From Roseovarius sp. A-2 (GTDB lineage Bacteria > Pseudomonadota > Alphaproteobacteria > Rhodobacterales > Rhodobacteraceae): a DNA stretch of 64,000 bases. Shown one piece after another: positions 45,098-53,820 of this stretch (positions are counted from its first letter, which is position 1; the number at the start of each line of letters is the position of its first letter). The notes under the pieces are model-generated. The model did no database searches. It had not been told where the DNA came from and was given only the letters and a program-made list of their open reading frames with translations. Location: positions 83,880 through 147,879 of the forward strand of contig NZ_BDIY01000009.1 of assembly GCF_002072155.1 (NCBI RefSeq), given 5' to 3'. The position numbers and the translations under genes were made by a program.

Positions 45098-45340
45098 GTT
45101 TGATGCAAGAGCTTTCTTGATCGGTTCGGGCATGTGATCGGGTACGGTCATGTGTCAGGCCTCTGAAGTTCGGCGTTTCACATGCCGAGGGCCGGTATGG
45201 CGATGCGAAGGCCGGGTCCAAATCAATAAAACGAGCGCGAAGCTCTCTGGAACACCCTGGTTTTCCCAACCTCGATCTGGCCGATCAATTTGTCCTTACT
45301 GTCTCAGGGTCCTTCTCACATCGTTACCCTTTGCCGCCAA
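45098..45340 (-). ncRNA. candidate bridge RNA region of the IS1111-type element
   Basis: A non-coding region downstream of the transposase. Three blocks recur in the 3' region of the element at 58963: TTGGGAAAACCAG (minus strand, 45269-45257), GATTTGGACCCG (45224-45213) and GAGGCCTGA (45163-45155). Block-to-block distances are 45 and 61 bases in both elements. IS110-family elements are known to encode bridge RNAs in a non-coding end, in the right end for the IS1111 group. RNA ends are not determined. Confidence 0.5.
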
Positions 45341-46362
45341 TTATGCTGCGCAGGGATCTCGGTAATCTTCGTTTCGGCTCACCATGGCCCAGATGACCCG
45401 TGCAGTTTTGTTTGCCAGAGCGATGGCGACCAGCATGCGAGGCTTGCGTTCAAGCATCTTCGCCAACCAGGACCCTTTGGGGGCCCCGTTTTTCAAAGCC
45501 CAACGGACCCGCCCCATGGCACCGATAATCAATAGTCGTCGGATATCGCGTTGCCCCATTTTGGAGGTTCGGCCAAGGACCTGCTTGCCTCCGGTCGAGT
45601 ATTGAACGGGAACCAATCCGAGCCAGGCCGCGAAGTCTCTGCCGCGTTTGAAGCCTCCAAAATCGGGTGCATAGGCTTTGATTGCCATAGCAGTGATCGG
45701 CCCGATCCCCGGTGCCGTTTGCATACGGATGCTGTCCGGGTCGCTCTTTGCGGCCTCCCGCAGGTGTTTTTCAATCTCAGTGATTTTCTTCGTCAAAGTT
45801 TCGAGTTGATCAAGGTGGACTTGACAGCATTCGACCACGAGCGGCGGCAGCCCATGATCTGGCGCTTCGATATTGGCAACCAACTTCTTGACGTTGAGAC
45901 GGCCTGCAGGGGCAACAATCCCATATTCCATAAGGTGACCACGCAACGCATTGATGGTCGCGTTACGTTGGCGCACAAGGAGATCACGCGTCTTAAAGAC
46001 CATCGAGCGAGATTGTTGCTCAGCTGTTTTCACCGGCACAAACCGCATGGTTGGGCGCATCGCAGCCTCTGTGATCGCCTCCGCATCATTCGCGTCGTTC
46101 TTTTGCCGTTTGACAAATGGCTTTACATAGATTGGCGGGATCAGGCGTATCTCATGGCCCAATTTTGAAATCTCACGACCCCAATAGTGCGACGAAGCGC
46201 AAGCTTCCAATGCAACGAGGCAGGGGGTGAAGCTTCCAGAAATTTCAAAACCTGAGCACGCGACAGTTTCTTACGAAACACCGGCTCGCCCGACGCCGTC
46301 GCTCCGTGAAGATGAAAAGCTGTTTTTGCCAAATCAATGCCGATGATTGTAACCTCGTTCAT
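45341..46362 (-). pseudogene. IS110-family transposase with frameshift
   Basis: It begins MNEVTIIGIDLAKTAFHLHG after a GGAGGAGG site. In a run of five C near 46227 the frame changes. The rest (MEACASSHYWGREI, QKNDANDAEAITEA, APGIGPITAMAIKAYAP, GLVPVQYSTGGKQVLG to YRDPCAA) is read in another frame. All DEDD and C-terminal motifs are otherwise intact, so a single indel inactivates it. This family is not known to need programmed frameshifting. Confidence 0.85.
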
Positions 46363-46443
46363 GGAGACCTCCTCCATTCTGGTGCTTTGAACGTCACCAT
46401 ATTGGCACATCGCGATGCCGTTGCGGGGTGAGGTATCCACACC

Positions 46444-46499
46444 ATCAGTAAATGATGATGGTGGTGAGCAGATTGAGGCCCGGCCATCCTGAAATGTTG
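46444..46499 (-). pseudogene. internal piece of Tn3 tnpA
   Basis: The minus strand reads ISGWPGLNLLTTIIY, which continues as WNTKHLGQAV across the IS1111-type element at 45083. It is bounded on the other side by ISKra4 at 46500. Confidence 0.6.
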
Positions 46500-47942
46500 G
46501 GGAGTGGGCAAAACTTGGGGGTTATGCGGCTGCTCTTTGGTAGGCGCCGGTTAGCCGACCGTCGAGAACGGCGGCGCGGACAACAGCCACGCGGTGGGCT
46601 CCATTGGGCGACCATCTCATGCGGCGGCGCTTGCCCATGCGGGTGTTCCCGATGTCGTCCACGCAGCCCTCTGCTCGGGATGAAGAGACCGGAAGACCTC
46701 TTCGATGTCGTTGGCCGTAGTTCGTCAGGTTGTCCATATTGTTCGCAAGGTATGAATAGAGATCTCGGCAGCGAGCTTGCACTCGCCGAGCCGCTTCAGT
46801 CACCACGCGGTCATCTGTAACCAGCCGCGCGCAATCGACCATCAACCATTGCAGACTGGTCGTGGCCGTCAGAACTTTTCCATGCCAAAGGTACCATCGC
46901 AGCGTTTCAGCCGGACGTTTGAACAGCACTGGAATGCCGGAGAAGCCCCTGCTCTGCAGCAGGCCTTTTACGGCGTTCTCGACGTGCTGAATACGCATCG
47001 AGATATGCCACCAGTCGAGGATGTGGCGGACCTTTCCATCGACGGCATTGCGGACGAGGTTTGGCAGGGCTGGTTCCCCGTCCGAAATTACCGTGACAGT
47101 TTGTTCGTAATCCCAACCGAGAGCCCTCAAGTCCTGGCGAAGTTGACTGGCAGGTGACAGGACCGCCTGTTGTACTAGGCCGAAGCGGCGGCACCTATCG
47201 TGGCTTTCGATCTTGCCGACCACAACATCGAGGTCTCGCTTCTGGTATTCCGGCCTGCATCGGATATGCGCGCCATCCAGGAAAACCGTCAACGCAGGCG
47301 GATCTTCGACGGCCGTCGCACCTAACGGTTCAGTCTGCTCCATGCCGTCGATGTCTCTGGCGACTTTGCCAAGACGGTTCCGGACCGATGTATTCACCTG
47401 TTTCGCGCAAGGCAGGAAGGTTTCCAGGATACGCGCCGCTTCCCGGAAGGAATGACGCGCCCCAAGTTCGGCCCGAAGGCGTCGTAGTTCCGGGGTCGAC
47501 CGATCTGGAAAAAAGTGAGCGAGAGGCGAAAGCGGTCCGCCCAAGACAACATCGGATTTTGCATTGCAGGCGCAACGGCGAATGCGCGGCGCTTTGACCT
47601 CGAACTTGCCGAAAAGTGTGTCGAGCACCCGCGACCGATAATCATGTATAGCCCGGATCCCGTCACAGTCCGGACAGATCCGGCTGGCTTCGGAAGTTTC
47701 CTCGATCTGGTCGCGCAGGATCACATTCTGCAATTGCCCCAGGATCGTCTTCGCATTTTCGAGCAACAACCCAAACCCCTCAGGCTGCGCGCGCCGAGAT
47801 GGGCGGGATAGACGGCCGAGACGATGCCTCTTTGTGGTTCCATTCTCGAAGGTCGTCTCGACAATAATCCGCACGTCCATGGTAGTTCCCCCCTCAATGA
47901 ACCACTAGCATACACAGACACCCCCAAGTTTTGCCCGCTCCC
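46500..47942 (-). mobile_element. ISKra4-family insertion sequence
   Basis: A 1443-bp element with 23-bp inverted ends (GGAGTGGGCAAAACTTGGGG and the complement of GGAGCGGGCAAAACTTGGGG, one mismatch). One intact transposase gene fills it. Left neighbour is Tn3 tnpA, right neighbour is proC; no flank duplication is visible, so a deletion probably accompanied or followed insertion. Confidence 0.85.
46522..47880 (-). CDS. ISKra4-family transposase
   Basis: 452 residues. The N-terminal zinc-binding part has CPDCDGIRAIHDYRSRVL and RRCACNAKSD. The DDE core has VFLDGAHIRCRPEYQ, TVISDGEPALPNLV and HILDWWHISMRIQHVENAV. The C-terminus has NYGQRHRRGLPVSSSRAEG and GKRRRMRWSPNGAHRVAVV. Full length and apparently functional. 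Confidence 0.9.
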   Translation of the reverse strand: MDVRIIVETTFENGTTKRHRLGRLSRPSRRAQPEGFGLLLENAKTILGQLQNVILRDQIEETSEASRICPDCDGIRAIHDYRSRVLDTLFGKFEVKAPRIRRCACNAKSDVVLGGPLSPLAHFFPDRSTPELRRLRAELGARHSFREAARILETFLPCAKQVNTSVRNRLGKVARDIDGMEQTEPLGATAVEDPPALTVFLDGAHIRCRPEYQKRDLDVVVGKIESHDRCRRFGLVQQAVLSPASQLRQDLRALGWDYEQTVTVISDGEPALPNLVRNAVDGKVRHILDWWHISMRIQHVENAVKGLLQSRGFSGIPVLFKRPAETLRWYLWHGKVLTATTSLQWLMVDCARLVTDDRVVTEAARRVQARCRDLYSYLANNMDNLTNYGQRHRRGLPVSSSRAEGCVDDIGNTRMGKRRRMRWSPNGAHRVAVVRAAVLDGRLTGAYQRAAA

Positions 47943-48209
47943 ATCTGCGAGGCGATGCGTGATGCGGCAATCGATCTGGGATTATCTGCAGAGGCGGCGC
48001 ACAGCCTGTCTGTGGGTACGCTCATCTCGGCGGGTCGCCTCTTGGTCGAAACCCCCGCGCCCGAAGATTTGCGCCGCAGGGTGACAAGCCCCAACGGAAC
48101 CACGGCTGCTGGGTTGGCGGCGCTGGCGTCAGAGGATCGCCTTGGTGCCCTGGTGCGTGCAACCCTAAAGGCGGCGCAAGAGCGATCTGTCGAGCTGTCG
48201 GGCAGCTGA
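47943..48209 (+). pseudogene. proC: pyrroline-5-carboxylate reductase ProC, C-terminal fragment
   Basis: About 88 codons remain: MRDAAIDLGLSAEAAHSLSV, GRLLVETPAPEDLRRRVTSP and NGTTAAGLAALASEDRLGAL. The RVTSPNGTTAAGL motif is the hallmark of the ProC dimerisation domain. The N-terminal NADPH-binding domain has been removed by the ISKra4 insertion. ProC makes proline from pyrroline-5-carboxylate; another copy must exist if the cell is prototrophic. Confidence 0.82.
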
Positions 48210-48522
48210 CCCTTGGCAGAACACCTGCCCTGCCCAAGCCTGCCCTGAGCGGCGACGCATGAACTTCGTGGGATGCATCCGTCGCACAGGCTGTGAGCTC
48301 CACTTCCAAGCACACGAAACCCTATCCAATTGGCCTCTTTCGTTGCAAAACGTTCACCATAGGCCACCGGGCGACGAATTTTGCACAGCCCTGTGTGTAA
48401 TCAATAGCCGTCGAAACGGCCTGACCTGTGCAACGCTTTTTAAATGAAAGCCATCTGCCCGGCCTGAACCCCGCAGTTTGGTGGACCAATACAGATCAAA
48501 ATAATCCAGTGAGGGAAAAAAT
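48210..48522. other. non-coding region between proC remnant and the symporter genes
   Basis: 313 bases. A short plus-strand open frame (48259-48447) has no recognisable similarity. The region should contain the promoter of the symporter genes, but I could not identify convincing boxes. GAGGGAAAAA just before 48523 is the ribosome-binding site. Confidence 0.4.
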
Positions 48523-48843
48523 ATGTCAAACCTGTCCTATTCTCCCGGGGCTGCCGGGGTCGGTGACCCTGATCGCTATCCAACACTCGGGATCATCCCC
48601 AAAAGCAACCTGGGTAGGTTGTTTTTCGGCTGGGCGATCGTGAATATTGTTCTGGCGCTGCTGCCTGTCTTCGACATTCTGGGAAACGGCGCCGAACCCG
48701 GCCCCCTGGCCATGCCGCTGACTGTTTTCTATTGCTACGCCGTCTTTTCGCTGAACTGCATTCTGGGTGCGGTGTATTACGCCCTCCGCGGCCGCGCTTG
48801 GGTTGACATTGAAAAGTCACTTGAAGAGAGGGCCGCGCAATGA
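48523..48843 (+). CDS. small membrane protein linked to a sodium/solute symporter
   Basis: 106 residues with two helices (LFFGWAIVNIVLALLPVF and MPLTVFYCYAVFSLNCILGA) and a soluble N-terminus of about 30 residues. Its stop overlaps the symporter start by four bases (ATGA). Small two-helix partners are common upstream of SSS-family symporters, so a subunit or chaperone role is likely. The family itself is not recognised. Confidence 0.75.
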   Translation: MSNLSYSPGAAGVGDPDRYPTLGIIPKSNLGRLFFGWAIVNIVLALLPVFDILGNGAEPGPLAMPLTVFYCYAVFSLNCILGAVYYALRGRAWVDIEKSLEERAAQ

Positions 48844-50339
48844 CCACAATCGTAACCCTACTTGGCATCGCGCTTTATCTTGTTTTAATGTTCTACATTG
48901 CCTATCGGGCCTTCCAGACCAACAAGCATGACGACCCTGAAGACTGGTTTCTGATGGGGCGCAGCGCGAACACCCTGATGCTTGTGGGCACAATGTTTGC
49001 CACCTGGTTTTCGACCTTTGCCTTCCTTGGCGGTCCCGGATTTTTTTACAAGACCGGGGTGAACTGGCTGCTTTTTGGCTTCTTTAATGCCATGGGGCCG
49101 GTGGTGGTGTTGATCCTTGGGCCGCGCATCTGGGCGCTTGGGAAGAAATATAATTTCATCACCCCTGGTGATCTTCTGTCCACCTTTTACAACAGCAGCA
49201 GACGCATCCGCATCCTGACAGGCCTGATCTGCATCGCGGTGTTGTTTCCCTATTCCGCCATCCAGATCACTGGCATTGCCATTGCGCTCAACTCGATTTC
49301 AGGCGGATTGATCGCCTTTAACGCCGGTGTGCTGCTGATCGCGATTTGTGTGGGGGTCTATTCCTTCGTCGGGGGCAGCCGCGCGGTGGTCTGGACAGAT
49401 GTCGTGCAGGGATTGATCTTTGCCGCGCTGTTGATTGCCACCATGTTGCTGGTGATCCGTTGGGCAGGCGGTTGGACGGAAGGCTGGACTTCGGCCACTG
49501 CGGCTCGTCCTGAACTTTTCGCCTTTGATGGAGGCGGGGGGCGTTACATCACGCTGATGACGCTCTGGACCTTTGGCTGGGTGCTGACACCGCACCTTTG
49601 GCAACGGCTCTATATGGCGGATAGCCCGCAGACATTGGTAAAGGGGGCCGCTATAACATCCTTCCTTGCTCTGTTTGTCGTCACCTTCACCGGCGCAGTC
49701 ATCGGAATGATGTCACTGGGCATGGATGTGACCCTCGCCGAAGGCCAGACCTCTGACGCGCTGGTGCCCGAATTCTATGCCCAATATCTGCCCGCCATGG
49801 GGGTTGTGCTGGTCATTGCCGTCTTTGCGGCGGGGATGTCGACTCTCGACAGCCAGATGATTTCGGCAACATCCAGTTTTACGCAGGATCTTGTTCCCAG
49901 CGTGAGCAAAGTCGACGATCGACAAAGGATGCGCCTGGCGCGGTATTTTGAAATCGCCTTTGTGCTGGCACTTGTGGCCTTTTCCTTCTCCCCGCAGGGG
50001 CGGTCTCTGATCGCACCCCTCGCGTCAATCGGGGTTGGGATGGCCCTGTCCTTCCTATTGCCGCTGATCGGCGCCTTGTTTTGGAACAAAGCCTCTGAGC
50101 CCGCCGCTTTCTGGGGCATGTTGCTGGGCTGGGGCCTGATGGTGGCCATGCAATTCGGCCTTCTGCCCAACCCCGGCGTTCTGGGGCCACCGCTCTGGGG
50201 CCTTCTGGTCAGCGCGGTTGTCTTTTTTGGCGGGTCTTTGCTGCGGGACGATCCGGTTGATCCGGCACGCCGGAGCGAGTTTCAAGACGACATGGCCGAA
50301 AGGTTCCCCGAAACCCGGCGGCAGCCCCATACTGCCTGA
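48840..50339 (+). CDS. sodium:solute symporter family protein
   Basis: A 499-residue SSS-family transporter with about 13 helices. Family features: YRAFQTNKHDDPEDWFLMGR near the N-terminus, FATWFSTFAFLGGPGFFYKT, FVGGSRAVVWTDVVQGL (the SSS signature) and FAAGMSTLDSQMISATSSF. It couples uptake to the sodium gradient. Its place before a nitrilase and malonyl-CoA genes suggests a carboxylate substrate such as malonate or cyanoacetate, which is inference. Confidence 0.93.
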   Translation: MTTIVTLLGIALYLVLMFYIAYRAFQTNKHDDPEDWFLMGRSANTLMLVGTMFATWFSTFAFLGGPGFFYKTGVNWLLFGFFNAMGPVVVLILGPRIWALGKKYNFITPGDLLSTFYNSSRRIRILTGLICIAVLFPYSAIQITGIAIALNSISGGLIAFNAGVLLIAICVGVYSFVGGSRAVVWTDVVQGLIFAALLIATMLLVIRWAGGWTEGWTSATAARPELFAFDGGGGRYITLMTLWTFGWVLTPHLWQRLYMADSPQTLVKGAAITSFLALFVVTFTGAVIGMMSLGMDVTLAEGQTSDALVPEFYAQYLPAMGVVLVIAVFAAGMSTLDSQMISATSSFTQDLVPSVSKVDDRQRMRLARYFEIAFVLALVAFSFSPQGRSLIAPLASIGVGMALSFLLPLIGALFWNKASEPAAFWGMLLGWGLMVAMQFGLLPNPGVLGPPLWGLLVSAVVFFGGSLLRDDPVDPARRSEFQDDMAERFPETRRQPHTA

Positions 50340-50365
50340 CGCCGACCTGCGACAGGCACCCAAGC

Positions 50366-50389
50366 GAACCGCGGGGCAACCCGCGGTTC
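50366..50389 (+). terminator. hairpin after the symporter gene
   Basis: GAACCGCGGG and CCCGCGGTTC form a perfect 10-bp stem with loop GCAA, 27 bases after the symporter stop, followed by TCTGTGCATATTT. The T run is weak, but stability and position suggest a terminator or attenuator separating the symporter pair from the LysR gene. Confidence 0.65.
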
Positions 50390-50461
50390 GTCTGTGCATA
50401 TTTCACGCGATATTGCCCCCTGCCAAGAGATCATCTAGATTTTCCCGAAAGGAAAAAGATC

Positions 50462-51370
50462 ATGGCGGATCCTCTTGCAAAGCTGGACTGGGACGATCTG
50501 AAGGTTTTTCTTGTGTCTGCGCGATGTCAGAGCGTCAGCGCGGCGTCCCGCGAATTATCTATCAGCCATTCCACTGTTTCGCGCAGGTTGTCACGCCTAG
50601 AATACACGCTGGACGCTGCGCTGTTTGAACGCAACCGTGATGGGCTTGTGCTGACCACCTTCGGGCATATGGTCTTTCGCAGGGCAGAAGAAATGGCCGG
50701 CGGTGTCAACAACTTGCGCGGCGATCTTTTGGGCGATGACGGCACCAACGGCATCATCCGCTTTGCCACGATGGAGGGGATAGCCTCACTATATCTGTCG
50801 TCTCGGCTGATCCGCTTTCAGTCGACTTTTCCAGGCGTCCGACTGGAGCTTTTGACCACATCGCGGCAGGTTCAGATCAGTCATCGCGAAGCGGATATGT
50901 TTCTGAGCTTTTTCAAGCCACAGGGCGATAAAATGGCGACTCAGAAGATCGGCACGTTCGGGATTGGGCTCTATGCCGCCGATCCCTATCTAGAGGCGCA
51001 TGGAACACCGCAGACCAAGGCCGACCTCAGCCAGCATCACTATGTTGGATATCTCGATCAATTTGTCGAACTGGATGCCGTCCGATGGCTCGAAGAGATG
51101 GTCAACCACCCCCAGATCGTGTTTTGGAGCAACAGCATGATCGCGCAGCGCAATGCCGCGCGAGGCGGGTTGGGGATCGTTGCCTTGCCCCACTTCGCCC
51201 TGGCCGAGCATGACAATCTGACAAGGATCATGCCTGAATTGTCAGTGCAGCGCACCCTGTGGCTCACGGTTCACCAAGATTTGCGACAATTGCCGCATAT
51301 CATTGCCCTGAAAAAATTCCTCGCAAATCTGTTTGAAGAAGACGCCAGTTACCTGATCGGCGTCTCGTGA
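50462..51370 (+). CDS. LysR-family transcriptional regulator
   Basis: 302 residues. The N-terminal HTH (about residues 8-66) reads WDDLKVFLVSARCQSVSAAS and LSISHSTVSRRLSRLEYTLD. The rest is a LysR-type substrate-binding domain. It sits between the symporter and nitrilase genes on the same strand and probably activates one or both groups in response to the pathway substrate. AAAGGAAAAA precedes the start. Confidence 0.92.
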   Translation: MADPLAKLDWDDLKVFLVSARCQSVSAASRELSISHSTVSRRLSRLEYTLDAALFERNRDGLVLTTFGHMVFRRAEEMAGGVNNLRGDLLGDDGTNGIIRFATMEGIASLYLSSRLIRFQSTFPGVRLELLTTSRQVQISHREADMFLSFFKPQGDKMATQKIGTFGIGLYAADPYLEAHGTPQTKADLSQHHYVGYLDQFVELDAVRWLEEMVNHPQIVFWSNSMIAQRNAARGGLGIVALPHFALAEHDNLTRIMPELSVQRTLWLTVHQDLRQLPHIIALKKFLANLFEEDASYLIGVS

Positions 51371-51468
51371 CCTGACGGACGCCAAAAACAGCACAGTGGC
51401 GTTCGTAAATGGCAATTGGGTTCAGCCTCACTTTCCCTGAAGATTGTACCAACACAGGGAGAGTGAGA

Positions 51469-52518
51469 ATGTTCGAAACACATCGTTTCAAAGTGGCAGC
51501 TGCCCATGTCGCGCCGGTCTATCAAGATCCAGCCGCCAGTGCGCAGAAAGCTGTCTCTGTCATCGAAGAGGCGGCCCGAAACGGTGCCGCCATCGTGGCC
51601 TTCGCCGAAGCGTTCCTTCCAGGCTTCCCGATCTGGGCAGCTTTGCACACCCCAATCCAGTCGCATGGTCATTTTGTCGAGTATGTGTCGGCTTCGGTCT
51701 ATGCTGATGGCCCTGAGGTGGGCCTGATCAGGCAGGCCGCGAAACGGCACAACATAATGGTGTCCCTCGGAATATCTGAACGCAACCCCGTGTCCATCGG
51801 CGGGCTTTGGAACTCAAACCTGTTGATCGGCGAGACCGGGAAGGTTGTGAATCATCACAGAAAACTGGTGCCTACCTTCTTCGAAAAACTGGTCTGGGAT
51901 CCGGGCGACGGTGCCGGTTTAAAAGTCAGCGATTCAAGTTGCGGCCGCGTTGGCATGTTGATCTGCGGCGAGAACACCAACCCTTTGTCGCGCTATAGCC
52001 TGATCGCTCAAGGGGAGCAGGTGCATATTTCATCCTATCCTCCAATCTGGCCAACGCGCCCACCCGAAGACGTTGCAAATTATGACAATCGCGCAGCCAA
52101 CCATATTCGTGCAGCCGGGCATTGTTTCGAAGCCAAATGCTTTGGCATCGTCGTGGCCTCGCCCTTTGACACGCGTGCGACGGAACTTGCCGCCGGCAAC
52201 GACCCTGCCTTGATCGAACTGATCGATAAATGCAGCCGCGCGCCAAGCTTTTTTGTCGATCCGACTGGCCAGCTCATCGGAGGGACCACAAAGGACGAGG
52301 GTTTGATCTATGCTGAGTTCAACTTGTCAGATGGTATTGAGCCAAAGCGGTTCCACGATCTTGCAGCAGGCTATAATCGCTTTGACATATTCGAGATGGG
52401 TGTGACCCGCTGCCGTACAGCACCGGTGAGCTTCACCGATATGCCTGCGCCCTCCCCTCAACCCGAGACGCTCAGCCAGCCAGAACAGGCTGAGGCCGCA
52501 ACTCCCCCGGTGGCTTAA
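51469..52518 (+). CDS. nitrilase (carbon-nitrogen hydrolase)
   Basis: 349 residues of the true nitrilase branch. The catalytic triad is visible: E47 in AFAEAFLPGFPIWAA, K132 in NHHRKLVPTFFEK and C166 in LICGENTNPLSRY, with GEQVHISSYPPIWPT following. Nitrilases hydrolyse R-CN to R-COOH and ammonia. The C-terminal tail (PAPSPQPETLSQPEQAEAAT) is Pro/Glu-rich and probably disordered. The start at 51469 has GGGAGAG upstream and fits the family N-terminus. Followed by malonyl-CoA genes, so cyanoacetate or a related cyano acid is a candidate substrate. Confidence 0.93.
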   Translation: MFETHRFKVAAAHVAPVYQDPAASAQKAVSVIEEAARNGAAIVAFAEAFLPGFPIWAALHTPIQSHGHFVEYVSASVYADGPEVGLIRQAAKRHNIMVSLGISERNPVSIGGLWNSNLLIGETGKVVNHHRKLVPTFFEKLVWDPGDGAGLKVSDSSCGRVGMLICGENTNPLSRYSLIAQGEQVHISSYPPIWPTRPPEDVANYDNRAANHIRAAGHCFEAKCFGIVVASPFDTRATELAAGNDPALIELIDKCSRAPSFFVDPTGQLIGGTTKDEGLIYAEFNLSDGIEPKRFHDLAAGYNRFDIFEMGVTRCRTAPVSFTDMPAPSPQPETLSQPEQAEAATPPVA

Positions 52519-52575
52519 GATTTGCACCGCCATTTTACCGCTCGACCACTATCCAACAGGAGCACAGAGACGAGC

Positions 52576-53820
52576 ATGTTCGCCCAACTTCTTGCCAATG
52601 CGTTCGATCGGCGACAGCCAATGCCAAACCCCCAGCCCGATGATCGCTCAATCGCCCACCTAATCTCTGATCTGGTAGGGACGCGCGGCGAAATCTCGGG
52701 GCGGACCCTCGGGCAGGAAATTCTCAACAGATACATCAATCGCTTCGAAGACTCTGAGAAGCGTGACTTTTTCGAGTATTTGGCGTGCGAAATGGATGTG
52801 GATGCCGGGAAGGTCCGGCAGGGGCTTGAGGCCTATGAAAAAACCAAATCGAAATCCAGCTATCTCGCATTCCAGACCGCGAGCGAACCGCCTCGGCAGG
52901 AGTTGATCCGGCGGCTCAATCAAGTGCCGGACGCCACCAATTCTCTTGTGCGTATGCGAGAGGACCTGTTGCGCTTTGGGCGCGAGAATGAGGCCCTTCT
53001 AGCGCTGGACTTGGATTTCAAACATCTTTTTGCCAGTTGGTTCAACCGCGGCTTTCTTGTGTTGCGGCGGATCAGTTGGGAAAGCCCCGCCCATATTCTT
53101 GAAAAGGTCATTGCCTATGAGGCGGTGCACGCCATTGATAGCTGGGATGCGCTGCGCCGCAGGCTGCAACCGGGTGATCGGCGCTGTTATGCCTTTTTCC
53201 ATCCGGCCATGCCAGACGAGCCGCTTATTTTTGTCGAAGTCGCCCTGACCAAAGGTATACCGGGTTCGGTTCAGAACCTATTGGATGACAGCGCGGAAGC
53301 ACTAGATCAAACTCAGGCGGACACGGCCGTGTTTTATTCCATTTCCAATTGCCAGCCGGGGCTATCAGGCATTTCCTTTGGCCAATCCCTTATCAAACAG
53401 GTTGCCGAAGACCTAAGCCACGAGTTGCCGACGCTAAAGACCTTTGTCACCTTGTCGCCTCTCCCCGGGTTTGCGCGCTGGCTTCACTCTACTGAAACAA
53501 AGCCGGACGGCTCGGTTGTGACGCTGGCAGCTTATTACCTGACAATGGCCAAACGCAGCGACGGCCTGCCGCTTGACCCTGTGTCGCGGTTTCATCTGGG
53601 CAACGGGGCTCAAATCTACGCCCTTCACGAAAACGCAGATACTTCGGCCAAGGGACAGTCGCAGTCCCATGGTTTCATGGTGAACTATCTCTATGACCTC
53701 AGTCAGGTCTCGGCAAACCACGAAGCATTTGCGACCGCAGGCCAAATCGCGGCCACCCGAAACATACTTGATCAGGCAGCCCAAGCCAAAGCCGTATTCG
53801 AGAAGGAAGCCGCACAATGA
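52576..53820 (+). CDS. malonyl-CoA decarboxylase
   Basis: 414 residues. The N-terminal helical domain is followed by the catalytic acetyltransferase-like domain. Family segments are FFHPAMPDEPLIFVEVALT (about 207-225), ISNCQPGLSGISFGQSLIK, TFVTLSPLPGFARWL and RFHLGNGAQIYALHENAD with HGFMVNYLYDL. It converts malonyl-CoA to acetyl-CoA and carbon dioxide. It overlaps matB by four bases (ATGA), so decarboxylase and synthetase are made together. AGGAG lies upstream of 52576. Confidence 0.94.
   Translation: MFAQLLANAFDRRQPMPNPQPDDRSIAHLISDLVGTRGEISGRTLGQEILNRYINRFEDSEKRDFFEYLACEMDVDAGKVRQGLEAYEKTKSKSSYLAFQTASEPPRQELIRRLNQVPDATNSLVRMREDLLRFGRENEALLALDLDFKHLFASWFNRGFLVLRRISWESPAHILEKVIAYEAVHAIDSWDALRRRLQPGDRRCYAFFHPAMPDEPLIFVEVALTKGIPGSVQNLLDDSAEALDQTQADTAVFYSISNCQPGLSGISFGQSLIKQVAEDLSHELPTLKTFVTLSPLPGFARWLHSTETKPDGSVVTLAAYYLTMAKRSDGLPLDPVSRFHLGNGAQIYALHENADTSAKGQSQSHGFMVNYLYDLSQVSANHEAFATAGQIAATRNILDQAAQAKAVFEKEAAQ

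Larger units (their letters stand above)
45084..46443 (-). mobile_element. IS1111-type (IS110-family) element
   Basis: Subterminal 13-bp inverted repeats GTGTGGATACCTC lie at 45085-45097 and, inverted, at 46430-46442. Such subterminal repeats mark the IS1111 group. The element is inserted in Tn3 tnpA. It contains one frameshifted transposase gene and a non-coding 3' region of about 240 bases with a conserved RNA-like pattern. Confidence 0.8.

Noticed and set aside
46210..46240. Programmed frameshift in the IS110-type transposase
   Set aside because: IS110-family transposases are normally single-frame; a simple indel in the C run explains it better.
48259..48447. 62-codon hypothetical gene
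   Set aside because: No ribosome-binding site, no similarity, inside a decayed region after the proC remnant.
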